Assembly (NCBI GenBank): GCA_937965895.1
Contig: CALCKS010000180.1
Span: 1-13,945, forward strand
DNA from: an uncultured Campylobacter sp.
GTDB taxonomy: Bacteria; Campylobacterota; Campylobacteria; Campylobacterales; Campylobacteraceae
Reading direction: 5' to 3'
Length of the DNA: 13,945 bases
Of this stretch, positions 4,716 to 13,945 are shown in pieces. Position numbers and translations under genes: made by a program. The notes beneath the pieces are model-generated. The model searched no databases, had not been told where the DNA came from, and saw only the letters and a program-made list of their open reading frames with translations. Each line of letters opens with the position of its first letter. Position 1 is the first letter of the stretch.

Positions 4716-7700
4716 ATGCTAAATAGTTTATACTCAGGAAATCGTCTTAGGGTTGATTTTTCAAATGTTGCCAAAGAGATCGATGTTCCTAACCTGCTAC
4801 AATTACAAAAAAAGAGTTTTGACCAGTTTTTAAACGTAGATAAAAATCAAGGCGAAAGCGGTATAGAAAAAGTTTTCAAATCAATATTTCCTATACACGA
4901 TCCACAAAACCGCTTAAGCTTGGAATACGTAAGCTCTGAAATCGGAAAACCAAAATATACGATCAGAGAGTGCATGGAGCGCGGGCTTACTTATTCTGTA
5001 AATTTAAAAATGAAAATAAGGTTGATCGTTCACGAGAGAGATGAAAAAACAGGCGAGAAGATCGGCATAAAGGATATAAAAGAGCAAGAAATTTTTGTTC
5101 GCGAAATTCCTTTGATGACGGATAGAATTTCATTTATTATTAACGGCGTCGAGCGTGTCGTGGTTAATCAGCTTCACAGAAGCCCGGGCGTTATCTTTAA
5201 AGAAGAGGAAAGCCCGACGGTAGTAAATAAACTTATTTATACGGCTCAAATCATTCCTGACCGCGGTAGCTGGCTATATTTTGAATATGATACAAAAGAT
5301 GTACTTTACGTACGTATCAACAAGCGCAGAAAAGTACCTGTAACTATCCTATTTAGGGCGCTTGGATACAAAAAACAAGATATTATCAAGTTATTTTATC
5401 CTATACAAACTTTAACAATAAAAGATAATAAATTTTTGACGCCATTTAATCCAGATGATTATCAGGGTAGGGTTGAATACGATATAAAAGATGAAGATGG
5501 TAACGTTTTACACGAAGCTGGTAAAAGACTAACCAAGAAAAAGGCTGATAAGATCATCGCTGACGGCGTCAAATTTGTCGAATATCCGACTGAAATTTTG
5601 GTAAATAGGTTTTTGGCTCACCCGGTTATTGACAAAAACAGCGGCGAGGTGCTTTATGATACTCTTGCACAGCTTGATGAAAATAAATTGGTTAAAATTT
5701 TGGCTGATCAAGAGAGTATCGAGATAGCAAACGACCTAGCAGCAGGCGTGGACGACGCTATCATAAATTCATTTATCGCCGATAACGAGACGCTCAAACT
5801 ACTACGTCAAACCGAAAATGTTGATGACGAAAACGATCTTGCGGCGATAAGAATTTATAAAGTTATGCGTCCTGGCGAGCCGGTTGTTAAAGATGCTGCT
5901 CGCGCTTTCGTAAATGATCTATTCTTTAATCCTGAGAGATATGATTTGACGGGTGTTGGCCGTATGAAAATGAACCACAAGCTGGCACTTGAAGTACCTG
6001 AATACGTAACGGTTTTGACCAACGAAGACATTATAAAAACGGCAAAATATTTGATAAAGGTCAAAAACGGACAAGGACATATAGACGACCGCGATCACCT
6101 CGGCAACCGTCGTATCCGCTCTATCGGCGAACTTTTGGCAAACGAGCTTCACCTAGGCTTTGTAAAAATGCAAAAGGCTATCAGGGATAAATTTACGACG
6201 CTGGGTAATACTGAGGAGATTATGCCTTACGATTTGGTTAATCCAAAAATGATAACCACGACGATAATGGAATTTTTCACCGGTGGTCAGTTGAGCCAGT
6301 TTATGGATCAGACTAACCCGCTTAGCGAAGTTACGCATAAGCGCAGACTTTCGGCGCTGGGCGAGGGCGGTCTCGTAAAAGATAGAGCCGGCTTTGAGGT
6401 GCGCGACGTTCATCCGACTCACTACGGTAGAATTTGCCCGGTAGAGACCCCGGAAGGTCAAAACATCGGCCTTATCAACACGCTTTCTACTTACGCGAAG
6501 GTAAATAATCTCGGCTTCGTCGAAGCCCCGTATAAAAAAGTCGTAGACGGCAAAGTAACTGACGAGATCGTTTATCTAACGGCAACTCAAGAGGAAAATT
6601 TGGTTATCGCTCCGGCCTCTACTGCGCTTGATGAAAGCGGCTATATAGTAGAGGACTTGATCGAGGCTAGACAAGACGGCGAGATGATACTGGCTAAACG
6701 CGAGGATGTTAAGCTTATCGACCTTTGCTCCGGTATGATAGCTGGTGTTGCGGCATCGCTTATTCCGTTTTTGGAGCATGATGACGCAAACCGTGCCCTC
6801 ATGGGATCAAACATGCAGCGCCAAGCAGTGCCGCTACTTCGCTCGTCCGCTCCTATCGTTGGAACTGGCATGGAGAGTACTGTAGCGCGCGACGCATGGG
6901 AGGCGATCAAGGCTAGACGCGCTGGAGTAGTCGAAAAGGTGGACAATAAAAATATCTTTATCCTTGGCGAAGACGAGGCAGGTCCATATATCGATCACTA
7001 CTCTATGGAGAAAAATTTAAGAACCAACCAAAATACGACATTCTCCCAACATCCTATCGTTAAAAAAGGCGAAAGCGTAGCGGCTGGGCAGATCATCGCC
7101 GACGGTCCGTCTATGGAGCGCGGTGAGCTGGCTATCGGTAAAAATGCGCTTATAGCTTTCATGCCGTGGAACGGCTATAACTACGAGGATGCGATCGTAA
7201 TCAGCGAAAAAATGATCCGAGAGGATGCGTTTACGAGTGTGCATATTTATGAAAAAGAGATCGAAGCCCGCGAGCTAAAAGACGGCGTTGAGGAGATCAC
7301 TAAGGATATCCCGAATATCAAAGAGGAAGATTTACTCCATCTCGATGATAGCGGCATAATAAAAATCGGCACACAGGTAAAACCCGGCATGATCCTAGTC
7401 GGAAAGGTTTCTCCAAAAGGCGAGGTTAAGCCAACGCCCGAGGAGCGCTTACTTCGTGCGATTTTTGGCGAAAAAGCCGGTCACGTGGTAAATAAATCCC
7501 TTTACGCGACAGCTTCTATGGAAGGCGTCGTAGTAGACGTTAAAATTTTTACCAAAAAAGGCCATGAAAAAGATAGCCGCTCAAGTAAAGTTTATGAAGA
7601 AGAGAAAGCGGCTTTTGAAAAAGAGCACCACGATAGACTCTTGATGCTTGACCGCGAAGAGATGCTAAAAGTGGGCGCTCTGCTTTGCAAAACGCCTTTG

Positions 7701-8852
7701 AGCTCCGCTCAAACTATCGGTAAAAAAACCTATAAAAAGGGCGAGAAAATCGATAAAGAGGAGTTTGAAAACATCAACCGCTTTACTCTAAGTGCGATCG
7801 TTAAAGGCTTTTCAAAAGATGTTCAAAAAGCATACGACGACATAAAAAATCATTTCCAAAATGAGAAGAAAAAGCTCAAAGAAGAGCATGACGCGAAGAT
7901 GGAAATTTTAGAAAAAGACGACATCTTGCCAAGCGGCGTAGTTAAGCTCGTTAAAGTCTATATCGCGACCAAGCGCAAGCTAAAGGTGGGCGATAAGATG
8001 GCGGGCCGCCACGGAAACAAAGGTATCGTCTCAAACATCGTTCCTGAGGTTGATATGCCGTATCTGCCGAGCGGTCAGCCGGTTGATATCGTGTTAAATC
8101 CGCTGGGCGTTCCTAGCCGTATGAATATCGGCCAAATTTTAGAAAGCCACTTGGGTCTTGTCGGCTACCGATTGGGCGAGCAGATAAATCAAATTTTCCA
8201 AGAGAAAAAAGGCGAGTGGGTAAAAGAGCTACGAGCCAAAATGATCGAGATAGCCTCTACGTCTAAATTTATGGATGCTAAAAAGACTCTAAGTAAAATG
8301 AGCGACGAGCAGCTTTTAGATTACGCTAGAGACTGGGCTAACGGCGTCAAATTTGCCACGCCTATATTTGAGGGCGTTAGAGTTGATGAGCTGATGAAAC
8401 TATTTGAACTAGCTAAGATCGATATGGACGGTAAGACCGAGCTTTACGACGGACGCACGGGTTCAAAGATCAAAGAACGCGTAAACGTTGGATGTATGTA
8501 TATGCTAAAGCTTCACCACTTAGTCGACGAAAAAGTCCACGCTAGAAGCACGGGTCCATATAGCCTAGTTACTCAGCAGCCAGTCGGCGGTAAGGCGCTA
8601 TTTGGCGGACAAAGATTCGGAGAGATGGAGGTTTGGGCGCTTGAGGCATACGGTGCGGCTCATACGCTTCGCGAGATGCTAACGGTCAAATCAGACGACG
8701 TCGAAGGACGCTTGTCTGCGTATAAAGCCCTAACAAGAGGCGAAAATGTGCCTGAAACCGGCATTCCTGAGACATTTTTCGTTCTAACAAACGAGCTAAA
8801 ATCATTGGCGCTTGATGTCGAGATATACGATGAGGATGAAAATAATGAGTGA
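4716..8852 (+). CDS. rpoB: DNA-directed RNA polymerase subunit beta
   Basis: The beta subunit forms one pincer of RNA polymerase and part of its active site. The protein is 1378 residues, full length. The rifampicin-binding cluster is at about 522-550 (QLSQFMDQTNPLSE at 525-538, THKRRLSALG following). Residues matching E. coli Asp516, His526 and Ser531 (here Asp531, His541, Ser546) are the susceptible type. An insert rich in Lys and Glu, partly coiled-coil-like, lies at about 950-1068, matching the position of E. coli insert SI2. The active-site segment GDKMAGRHGNKG is at 1092-1103. The C terminus has the usual QPVGGKALFGGQRFGEMEVWA region. The ATG follows GAGGT by 5 bases. The last 8 bases overlap rpoC. 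Confidence 0.99.
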   Translation: MLNSLYSGNRLRVDFSNVAKEIDVPNLLQLQKKSFDQFLNVDKNQGESGIEKVFKSIFPIHDPQNRLSLEYVSSEIGKPKYTIRECMERGLTYSVNLKMKIRLIVHERDEKTGEKIGIKDIKEQEIFVREIPLMTDRISFIINGVERVVVNQLHRSPGVIFKEEESPTVVNKLIYTAQIIPDRGSWLYFEYDTKDVLYVRINKRRKVPVTILFRALGYKKQDIIKLFYPIQTLTIKDNKFLTPFNPDDYQGRVEYDIKDEDGNVLHEAGKRLTKKKADKIIADGVKFVEYPTEILVNRFLAHPVIDKNSGEVLYDTLAQLDENKLVKILADQESIEIANDLAAGVDDAIINSFIADNETLKLLRQTENVDDENDLAAIRIYKVMRPGEPVVKDAARAFVNDLFFNPERYDLTGVGRMKMNHKLALEVPEYVTVLTNEDIIKTAKYLIKVKNGQGHIDDRDHLGNRRIRSIGELLANELHLGFVKMQKAIRDKFTTLGNTEEIMPYDLVNPKMITTTIMEFFTGGQLSQFMDQTNPLSEVTHKRRLSALGEGGLVKDRAGFEVRDVHPTHYGRICPVETPEGQNIGLINTLSTYAKVNNLGFVEAPYKKVVDGKVTDEIVYLTATQEENLVIAPASTALDESGYIVEDLIEARQDGEMILAKREDVKLIDLCSGMIAGVAASLIPFLEHDDANRALMGSNMQRQAVPLLRSSAPIVGTGMESTVARDAWEAIKARRAGVVEKVDNKNIFILGEDEAGPYIDHYSMEKNLRTNQNTTFSQHPIVKKGESVAAGQIIADGPSMERGELAIGKNALIAFMPWNGYNYEDAIVISEKMIREDAFTSVHIYEKEIEARELKDGVEEITKDIPNIKEEDLLHLDDSGIIKIGTQVKPGMILVGKVSPKGEVKPTPEERLLRAIFGEKAGHVVNKSLYATASMEGVVVDVKIFTKKGHEKDSRSSKVYEEEKAAFEKEHHDRLLMLDREEMLKVGALLCKTPLSSAQTIGKKTYKKGEKIDKEEFENINRFTLSAIVKGFSKDVQKAYDDIKNHFQNEKKKLKEEHDAKMEILEKDDILPSGVVKLVKVYIATKRKLKVGDKMAGRHGNKGIVSNIVPEVDMPYLPSGQPVDIVLNPLGVPSRMNIGQILESHLGLVGYRLGEQINQIFQEKKGEWVKELRAKMIEIASTSKFMDAKKTLSKMSDEQLLDYARDWANGVKFATPIFEGVRVDELMKLFELAKIDMDGKTELYDGRTGSKIKERVNVGCMYMLKLHHLVDEKVHARSTGPYSLVTQQPVGGKALFGGQRFGEMEVWALEAYGAAHTLREMLTVKSDDVEGRLSAYKALTRGENVPETGIPETFFVLTNELKSLALDVEIYDEDENNE

Positions 8853-11800
8853 GTTAAAACCTATTGAGATAAAAGAAGAACGCAGACCGCGCGATTTTGA
8901 GGCGTTTCAGCTTCGTTTGGCGAGTCCTGAAAGGATAAAATCGTGGAGCCACGGCGAGGTCAAAAAACCCGAAACTATAAACTACCGCACGCTAAAACCT
9001 GAGCGCGACGGTCTATTTTGTGCTAAAATTTTCGGTCCGATCCGCGACTACGAGTGCCTTTGCGGTAAGTATAAAAAAATGCGCTACAAAGGCATCAAGT
9101 GCGAAAAATGCGGCGTCGAGGTAACTAGCTCAAAGGTACGCCGCTCCAGAATGGGTCATATCGAGCTCGTGACTCCTGTAGCGCATATTTGGTACGTAAA
9201 TTCGCTCCCAAGCCGCATAGGAACGCTGCTTGGTATAAAGATGAAAGACCTTGAGCGCGTGCTTTACTACGAGGCGTATATCGTCGAGAGCGTGGGCGAC
9301 GCGTTTTATGACACCGAAAATAGCAAAAAGGTAGAAATTTTCGATGTTTTAAACGAAGAGCAATACGTTTCTTTAGCTTCTCGCTTTGAAGAGGGCGGAT
9401 TTAGAGCTAGGATGGGTGGCGAAGTGATCCGTGATTTGCTAGCAAATATCGATTTAGTCGAGCTTTTAAACACTCTAAAAGACGAGATCAGCGCGACAAA
9501 TTCGGAAGCTAAGAAAAAAACTATAGTAAAAAGACTAAAAGTCGTCGAGAGCTTTTTAAATTCAGGCAACCGTCCTGAGTGGATGATGATTACGAATTTA
9601 CCGGTCCTTCCGCCGGATCTTCGCCCGCTTGTGAGTCTTGATGGCGGTAAATTTGCGGTTTCTGATGTAAACGACCTATATCGCCGCGTTATCAATAGAA
9701 ACGCGCGCTTAAAACGCCTTATGGAGCTTGACGCGCCTGAAATCATCATCAGAAACGAAAAGCGTATGCTTCAGGAGTCTGTCGATGCGCTATTTGACAA
9801 CGGTCGCCGTGCAAACGCCGTAAAGGGTGCAAACAAACGCCCTCTAAAATCGCTTTCTGAAATTATTAAAGGCAAGCAAGGTCGCTTCCGTCAAAATTTG
9901 CTCGGTAAGCGCGTCGACTTTTCCGGTCGTTCGGTTATCGTCGTTGGCCCAAAACTACGCATGGATCAGTGCGGACTACCAAAAAGAATGGCTCTTGAGC
10001 TGTTTAAGCCGCATTTGCTAGCTCGCCTAGAGGAGAAAGGCTACGCTACGACCGTAAAACAAGCTAAGAAAATGATCGAGGATAAGACGAACGAGGTTTG
10101 GGAGTGCCTAGAGGAGGTTGTTAAGGATCACCCGGTTATGCTAAACCGCGCTCCGACGCTTCACAAACTATCTATCCAGGCGTTTCACCCGGTGCTTGTC
10201 GAGGGTAAGGCTATCCAGCTACATCCGTTAGTTTGCGCCGCATTTAACGCGGACTTCGACGGCGACCAGATGGCTGTTCACGTGCCGCTATCGCAGGAAG
10301 CTATCGCAGAGTGCAAAATTTTGATGCTTAGTTCAATGAACATCTTGCTTCCTGCAAGCGGTAAGGCTATTACGGTTCCTAGCCAGGATATGGTTTTGGG
10401 AATTTACTATCTAAGCCTAGAGAAGACCGACAGCAAGGGCGCGAATAAAATTTTCGCATCGGTAGACGAAGTAATGATCGCCGAGGAAGCTCATTGCCTA
10501 GAAGTACACTCAAAGATCAAAACCATGATCGACGGCAAGACGCTATTTACGACTGCGGGTCGTTTGATCATCCGCTCGATTCTGCCTGATTTTGTTCCTG
10601 AAAATATGTGGAATAGAGTCATGAAGAAAAAAGATATCGCAAATTTGGTTGATTACGTTTATAAAAACGGCGGCCTTGAGGTAACGGCGGGATTTTTGGA
10701 TAAGCTTAAAAATTTGGGCTTCCGTTATGCGACCAAGGCCGGCATCTCGATCTCTATCGCCGATATCATCGTGCCTGACAGCAAACAAAAATATATCAAC
10801 GAAGCTAAGAAAAAAGTTCGCGAGATACAAAATCAATATGGCGCGGGCTTGCTAACGGACTCCGAGAGATATAATAAAATCATCGACATTTGGACGGATA
10901 CGAATAACGTCGTCGCGGGTGAAATGATGAAGCTCATCCAAGGGGATAAGGGCGGGTTTAACTCGATTTATATGATGGCCGATAGCGGCGCAAGAGGCTC
11001 TGCAGCGCAAATTCGCCAGCTAGCCGGTATGCGCGGTCTTATGGCGAAACCTGACGGCTCGATCATCGAGACGCCTATCATATCAAACTTCCGCGAAGGC
11101 CTAAACGTTCTTGAGTACTTTAACTCAACCCACGGCGCCAGAAAAGGTCTTGCAGATACCGCGCTAAAAACGGCAAATGCGGGATATCTAACCAGAAAGC
11201 TGATCGACGTCGCGCAAAACGTGAAAGTCACTATGCACGACTGCGGTACGCACGAGGGCGTCGAGATCACCGAGATTACCGATAACGGCGAGCTTATCGA
11301 GAGCTTGGAAGAGAGAATTTTAGGTCGCGTGCTAGCTGATGATGTGATCGATCCGATAGCAAACGAAGTGCTATTTAGCGAAGGCACGCTAATAGACGAA
11401 GAAAAAGCCAAAGCGATAACCGAAGCAGGTATAAAATCGGTAAGCATCAGAACGCCGATAACTTGTAAAGCCGCAAAAGGCGTTTGCGCTAAATGCTACG
11501 GCGTAAATTTGGGCGAAGGAAAGCTGGTAAAACCGGGCGAAGCCGTCGGTATCATCTCGGCCCAGTCTATCGGCGAACCGGGTACTCAGCTAACGCTAAG
11601 AACCTTCCACATCGGCGGTACGGCATCGACCGAGCAACAAGACTACCAAGTCGTCGCGCAAAAAGAGGGCTTTATAAGGTACTACAATCTAAACGTTTAC
11701 GAAAACGGTGGCAAGAGAATCGTAGCAAACCGCAGAAACTCGGCCGTCTTACTCGTCGAGCCTAAGATCAAAGCTCCGTTTGACGGCAAGATCGAGATCG

Positions 11801-13353
11801 AGGTTGCCCACGAAGACGTAAACATAATCGTAAAAGGTAAAAAAGAAGAAGTTAAATATACGCTAAGAAGAGGCGATCTGGCTAAACCTAACGAGTTAGC
11901 CGGCGTTAGCGGTAAGGTCGAGGGTAAAATTTATATCCCTTATGTCGACGGCGACACGGTTAAAGAGAATGAAAGTATCGCAGAGGTTATCAAAGAGGGC
12001 TGGAACGTACCTAAGCGTATCCCGTTTGCGAGTGAGATAAAGGTAGAGGACGGCGAGCCGATCGCTAAGAAAATCCTTGCCGGCGCAAACGGCGTGCTTA
12101 AATTTTACATCTTAAAGGGCGATTATTTAGAGCGCTTAAGAAATATCAAAAAAGGCCACGTCGTAACAGAAAAGGGACTATTTGTCGTGGTTGCCGACGA
12201 GGACGATAGAGAAGCGGTTCGTTACTATATCCCGCGAAACTCTATCATCAAAGCAAACGATAGCGATATCGTGGATAGCAAAGCAGTTATCTCTGAGCCG
12301 GAAAGCCAAGAAAAAACCGTCATAGCCGAGTGGGATCCGTACTCTACGCCGATCATTGCCGAGGTTGCAGGTAGGGTGACGTACGAGGATATCGAGCCTG
12401 GATATAGTGCTGCAGAGCAGTACGACGAGGCGACTGGTCAGAGCCGCTTGGTTATAAACGAGTATCTACCTTCGGGTATCAAGCCTACGATTGTTATCAG
12501 CACCGATGATGGCAAAATGATCCGCTATCAGCTAGAGCCAAAAACCGCGATATTCGTAGGTAACGACGAAGTGGTAAAACAAGCCGACATCCTAGCCAAG
12601 ACGCCTAAAGCCGTTGCGAAGTCGAAAGACATCACGGGCGGTTTGCCGCGCGTATCCGAGCTGTTTGAGGCTAGACGTCCGAAAAATACGGCTATCATCG
12701 CCGAAATCGACGGCACCGTAAGGTTTGAAAAACCGCTTCGCTCTAAAGAACGCATCGTGATCGAGGCCGACGACGGCGCGACTGCCGAGTACTTGATAGA
12801 TAAAACTCGTCAAATTCAGGTTCGCGACGGCGAATTTATCCACGCTGGCGAGAAGCTAACCGACGGACTAATATCAAGCCACGACGTTTTGAGAATTTTG
12901 GGCGAAAAAGCGTTGCACTATTATTTGATCAGCGAAATTCAGCAAGTTTACCGCTCTCAAGGCGTTGCGATCGCCGATAAGCACATCGAGATCATAGTTT
13001 CTCAGATGCTTCGTCAGGTTAAGATCGTCGATAGCGGCGATACGAATTTTATCACCGGCGATATGATCTCTCGAACGAGATTTAAGGAAGAAAACGAGCG
13101 CATAATGCGAATGGGCGGCAATCCTGCGATCGCCGAGCCTATTTTGCTAGGCGTTACGCGCGCTGCTATCGGAAGCGATAGCGTGATCTCTGCGGCATCG
13201 TTCCAAGAGACGACTAAGGTTCTAACCGAAGCTTCGATCGCTGCTAAGATCGACCACCTCGAGGATCTAAAAGAAAACGTCATTCTAGGACGCATGATCC
13301 CTGTCGGAACGGGTCTTTATCAAGATCAAAAGATCAAGCTAAAACAAAACTAA
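8845..13353 (+). CDS. rpoC: DNA-directed RNA polymerase subunit beta'
   Basis: The beta' subunit carries the catalytic magnesium site of RNA polymerase. The protein is 1502 residues. Zinc site 1 is Cys71, Cys73, Cys86 and Cys89. The lid/rudder region with QGRFRQNLLGKRVDFSGRS starts near 345. The catalytic NADFDGDQM is at 468-476, with Asp470, Asp472 and Asp474. The bridge helix is at about 750-790. Zinc site 2 is Cys800, Cys874, Cys881 and Cys884. The trigger loop starts GEPGTQLTLRTFHIGG near 910 and resumes at TGGLPRV near 1264, so a large insert separates its halves. I chose the ATG at 8845 because GAGG lies 9 bases upstream. Other in-frame ATGs at 8815, 8830 and 8836 lie inside rpoB or against that site. 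Translational coupling to rpoB is likely. Confidence 0.98.
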   Translation: MSELKPIEIKEERRPRDFEAFQLRLASPERIKSWSHGEVKKPETINYRTLKPERDGLFCAKIFGPIRDYECLCGKYKKMRYKGIKCEKCGVEVTSSKVRRSRMGHIELVTPVAHIWYVNSLPSRIGTLLGIKMKDLERVLYYEAYIVESVGDAFYDTENSKKVEIFDVLNEEQYVSLASRFEEGGFRARMGGEVIRDLLANIDLVELLNTLKDEISATNSEAKKKTIVKRLKVVESFLNSGNRPEWMMITNLPVLPPDLRPLVSLDGGKFAVSDVNDLYRRVINRNARLKRLMELDAPEIIIRNEKRMLQESVDALFDNGRRANAVKGANKRPLKSLSEIIKGKQGRFRQNLLGKRVDFSGRSVIVVGPKLRMDQCGLPKRMALELFKPHLLARLEEKGYATTVKQAKKMIEDKTNEVWECLEEVVKDHPVMLNRAPTLHKLSIQAFHPVLVEGKAIQLHPLVCAAFNADFDGDQMAVHVPLSQEAIAECKILMLSSMNILLPASGKAITVPSQDMVLGIYYLSLEKTDSKGANKIFASVDEVMIAEEAHCLEVHSKIKTMIDGKTLFTTAGRLIIRSILPDFVPENMWNRVMKKKDIANLVDYVYKNGGLEVTAGFLDKLKNLGFRYATKAGISISIADIIVPDSKQKYINEAKKKVREIQNQYGAGLLTDSERYNKIIDIWTDTNNVVAGEMMKLIQGDKGGFNSIYMMADSGARGSAAQIRQLAGMRGLMAKPDGSIIETPIISNFREGLNVLEYFNSTHGARKGLADTALKTANAGYLTRKLIDVAQNVKVTMHDCGTHEGVEITEITDNGELIESLEERILGRVLADDVIDPIANEVLFSEGTLIDEEKAKAITEAGIKSVSIRTPITCKAAKGVCAKCYGVNLGEGKLVKPGEAVGIISAQSIGEPGTQLTLRTFHIGGTASTEQQDYQVVAQKEGFIRYYNLNVYENGGKRIVANRRNSAVLLVEPKIKAPFDGKIEIEVAHEDVNIIVKGKKEEVKYTLRRGDLAKPNELAGVSGKVEGKIYIPYVDGDTVKENESIAEVIKEGWNVPKRIPFASEIKVEDGEPIAKKILAGANGVLKFYILKGDYLERLRNIKKGHVVTEKGLFVVVADEDDREAVRYYIPRNSIIKANDSDIVDSKAVISEPESQEKTVIAEWDPYSTPIIAEVAGRVTYEDIEPGYSAAEQYDEATGQSRLVINEYLPSGIKPTIVISTDDGKMIRYQLEPKTAIFVGNDEVVKQADILAKTPKAVAKSKDITGGLPRVSELFEARRPKNTAIIAEIDGTVRFEKPLRSKERIVIEADDGATAEYLIDKTRQIQVRDGEFIHAGEKLTDGLISSHDVLRILGEKALHYYLISEIQQVYRSQGVAIADKHIEIIVSQMLRQVKIVDSGDTNFITGDMISRTRFKEENERIMRMGGNPAIAEPILLGVTRAAIGSDSVISAASFQETTKVLTEASIAAKIDHLEDLKENVILGRMIPVGTGLYQDQKIKLKQN

Positions 13354-13365
13354 ATTTAACCCCAC

Positions 13366-13391
13366 AAGCCTCGCCAAATTCGGCGGGGCTT
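13366..13391 (+). terminator. Probable terminator after rpoC
   Basis: AAGCCTCGCC at 13366-13375 pairs with GGCGGGGCTT at 13382-13391 with one T-G wobble, around a 6-base loop. It lies 12 bases after the rpoC stop. The T run after the stem is poor (AAATTTG, with TTTT only at 13403), so it may work inefficiently or mainly as an mRNA 3' end. Its place at the end of the operon supports a terminator role. Confidence 0.65.
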
Positions 13392-13458
13392 AAATTTGCC
13401 TCGTTTTAAAGCTAGCCGGATAAAATCAATCCTTTAAATTTGAAAATTTGGAGTAAAA

Positions 13459-13849
13459 AAGAAAAATTTCGATTTGGGAATTTTGTTTGCGAGACTAGGG
13501 CTTGGTGCCTGGCTTTTTATGCACGGCTTTGCGAAAATTTTACACGGCATAGGCGGCGTAAAAAGTATTTTAACAAAAAGCCGGCTTGCCTGAGATTGTG
13601 GCTTACGGCTCCTATATAGGCGAGGTTGTTGCGCCGATAATGATAATTTTAGGGATATTTTCAAGGATCGGCGCGCTACTCATAATCGGCACGAGTCTAA
13701 CGATAATGTACGCCTATCACGGACTCGGAAATTTACTTGAGCTTACAAACGTCGGCGGCTTTAAGGCTGAAATTTTATATCTTTACATCGCTTTATCGCT
13801 TTGCATTATCTTTAACGGAAGCGGAAAATACGCGATTAGAAAAGATTAG
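13459..13849 (+). pseudogene. Broken DoxX-family membrane protein gene (lost start codon and frameshift)
   Basis: Across two frames the sequence reads as a DoxX-family protein of about 130 residues, a small inner-membrane family with about four helices and no single firm function. The first part reads KKNFDLGILFARLGLGAWLFMHGF and continues to ILTK. One extra A in the A5 run at 13575-13579 then shifts the frame, giving a TGA stop at 13591-13593. Removing that A gives AGLPEIVAYGSYIGEVVAP and on to GSGKYAIRKD, ending at the TAG at 13847. The start also looks lost: GGAG at 13450-13453 is followed 5 bases later by AAG (13459-13461), where related proteins would start ATG-AAA-AAT. A TTG at 13586 could open the second half alone but has no Shine-Dalgarno sequence. 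Two separate lesions make a sequencing error less likely. Confidence 0.75.
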
Positions 13850-13945
13850 TGCGATAAAATTCAGCATTAAAGATGAAATTTACCTTATATTAAGCCAAAT
13901 TTAAATAAAAAGTGCTTGCAAAGCTCGTATTTTAGACACTCCGTA

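Noticed and set aside
11493..11765. Arg-rich 90-codon + strand frame inside rpoC
   Set aside because: It is fully contained in beta' around zinc site 2 and the trigger loop. The Arg-rich composition comes from reading this segment out of frame, and I saw no reason to call it a gene.
13575..13579. Programmed frameshift or phase-variable tract in the doxX-like gene
   Set aside because: A run of five A is short for phase variation, and the start codon also appears lost, so plain decay is simpler. Read data could reopen this.
13434..13664. 76-codon - strand frame over the start of the doxX-like region
   Set aside because: It is antisense to the clear DoxX similarity on the + strand and resembles no family I know.
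13850..13945. Possible gene end or promoter in the last 96 bases
   Set aside because: No frame on either strand gives a recognisable protein, and no convincing hairpin or promoter is visible. The stretch is too short to judge.

Overview
This is a conserved translation and transcription locus from an epsilonproteobacterium, most likely a Campylobacter. The gene order runs tRNA-Thr, tuf, rpmG, tRNA-Trp, secE, nusG, rplK, rplA, rplJ, rplL, rpoB, rpoC, all on the + strand. The placement rests on this order, on the AT-leaning codon use, and on RNA polymerase genes that are separate but overlapping. In the related Helicobacter and Wolinella, rpoB and rpoC are fused. I cannot assign the species. The fairly GC-rich rpoC suggests a Campylobacter other than the AT-rich jejuni group, but that is a guess.

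Layout. Positions 1-54 are the 3' two thirds of tRNA-Thr(GGT). tuf (EF-Tu) follows and ends in an intrinsic terminator. rpmG, tRNA-Trp(CCA), secE, nusG and rplK are tightly packed, with gaps of 8-14 bases. A 120-base spacer with two hairpins separates rplK from rplA. A 110-base spacer with a strong candidate L10 autoregulatory leader separates rplA from rplJ. rplL follows rplJ after 16 bases. A 108-base spacer with two tandemly duplicated hairpin modules, the first resembling an attenuator, lies before rpoB. rpoC overlaps the end of rpoB by 8 bases and is followed by a 10-bp hairpin that probably ends the transcription unit. Beyond it lies a broken DoxX-type membrane protein gene with two separate lesions: a lost start codon and a frameshift. 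Positions 13850-13945 show nothing I can assign. No gene-free stretch exceeds 300 bases.

How the genes work together. EF-Tu, L33, L11, L1, L10 and L7/L12 serve the ribosome. L10 with L7/L12 forms the stalk that recruits EF-Tu. SecE is part of the protein export channel. NusG binds the polymerase encoded by rpoB and rpoC. The spacers between the ribosomal protein and polymerase genes are where expression would be set, through L10 feedback and partial termination.

The window is essentially housekeeping. I found no mobile element, CRISPR array, defence system or unknown multi-gene system. The points worth a second look are the duplicated hairpin module before rpoB, the doubly broken doxX-like gene, the long insert in the trigger loop of beta', the half-lost zinc cysteines in L33, and the structured rplK-rplA spacer.
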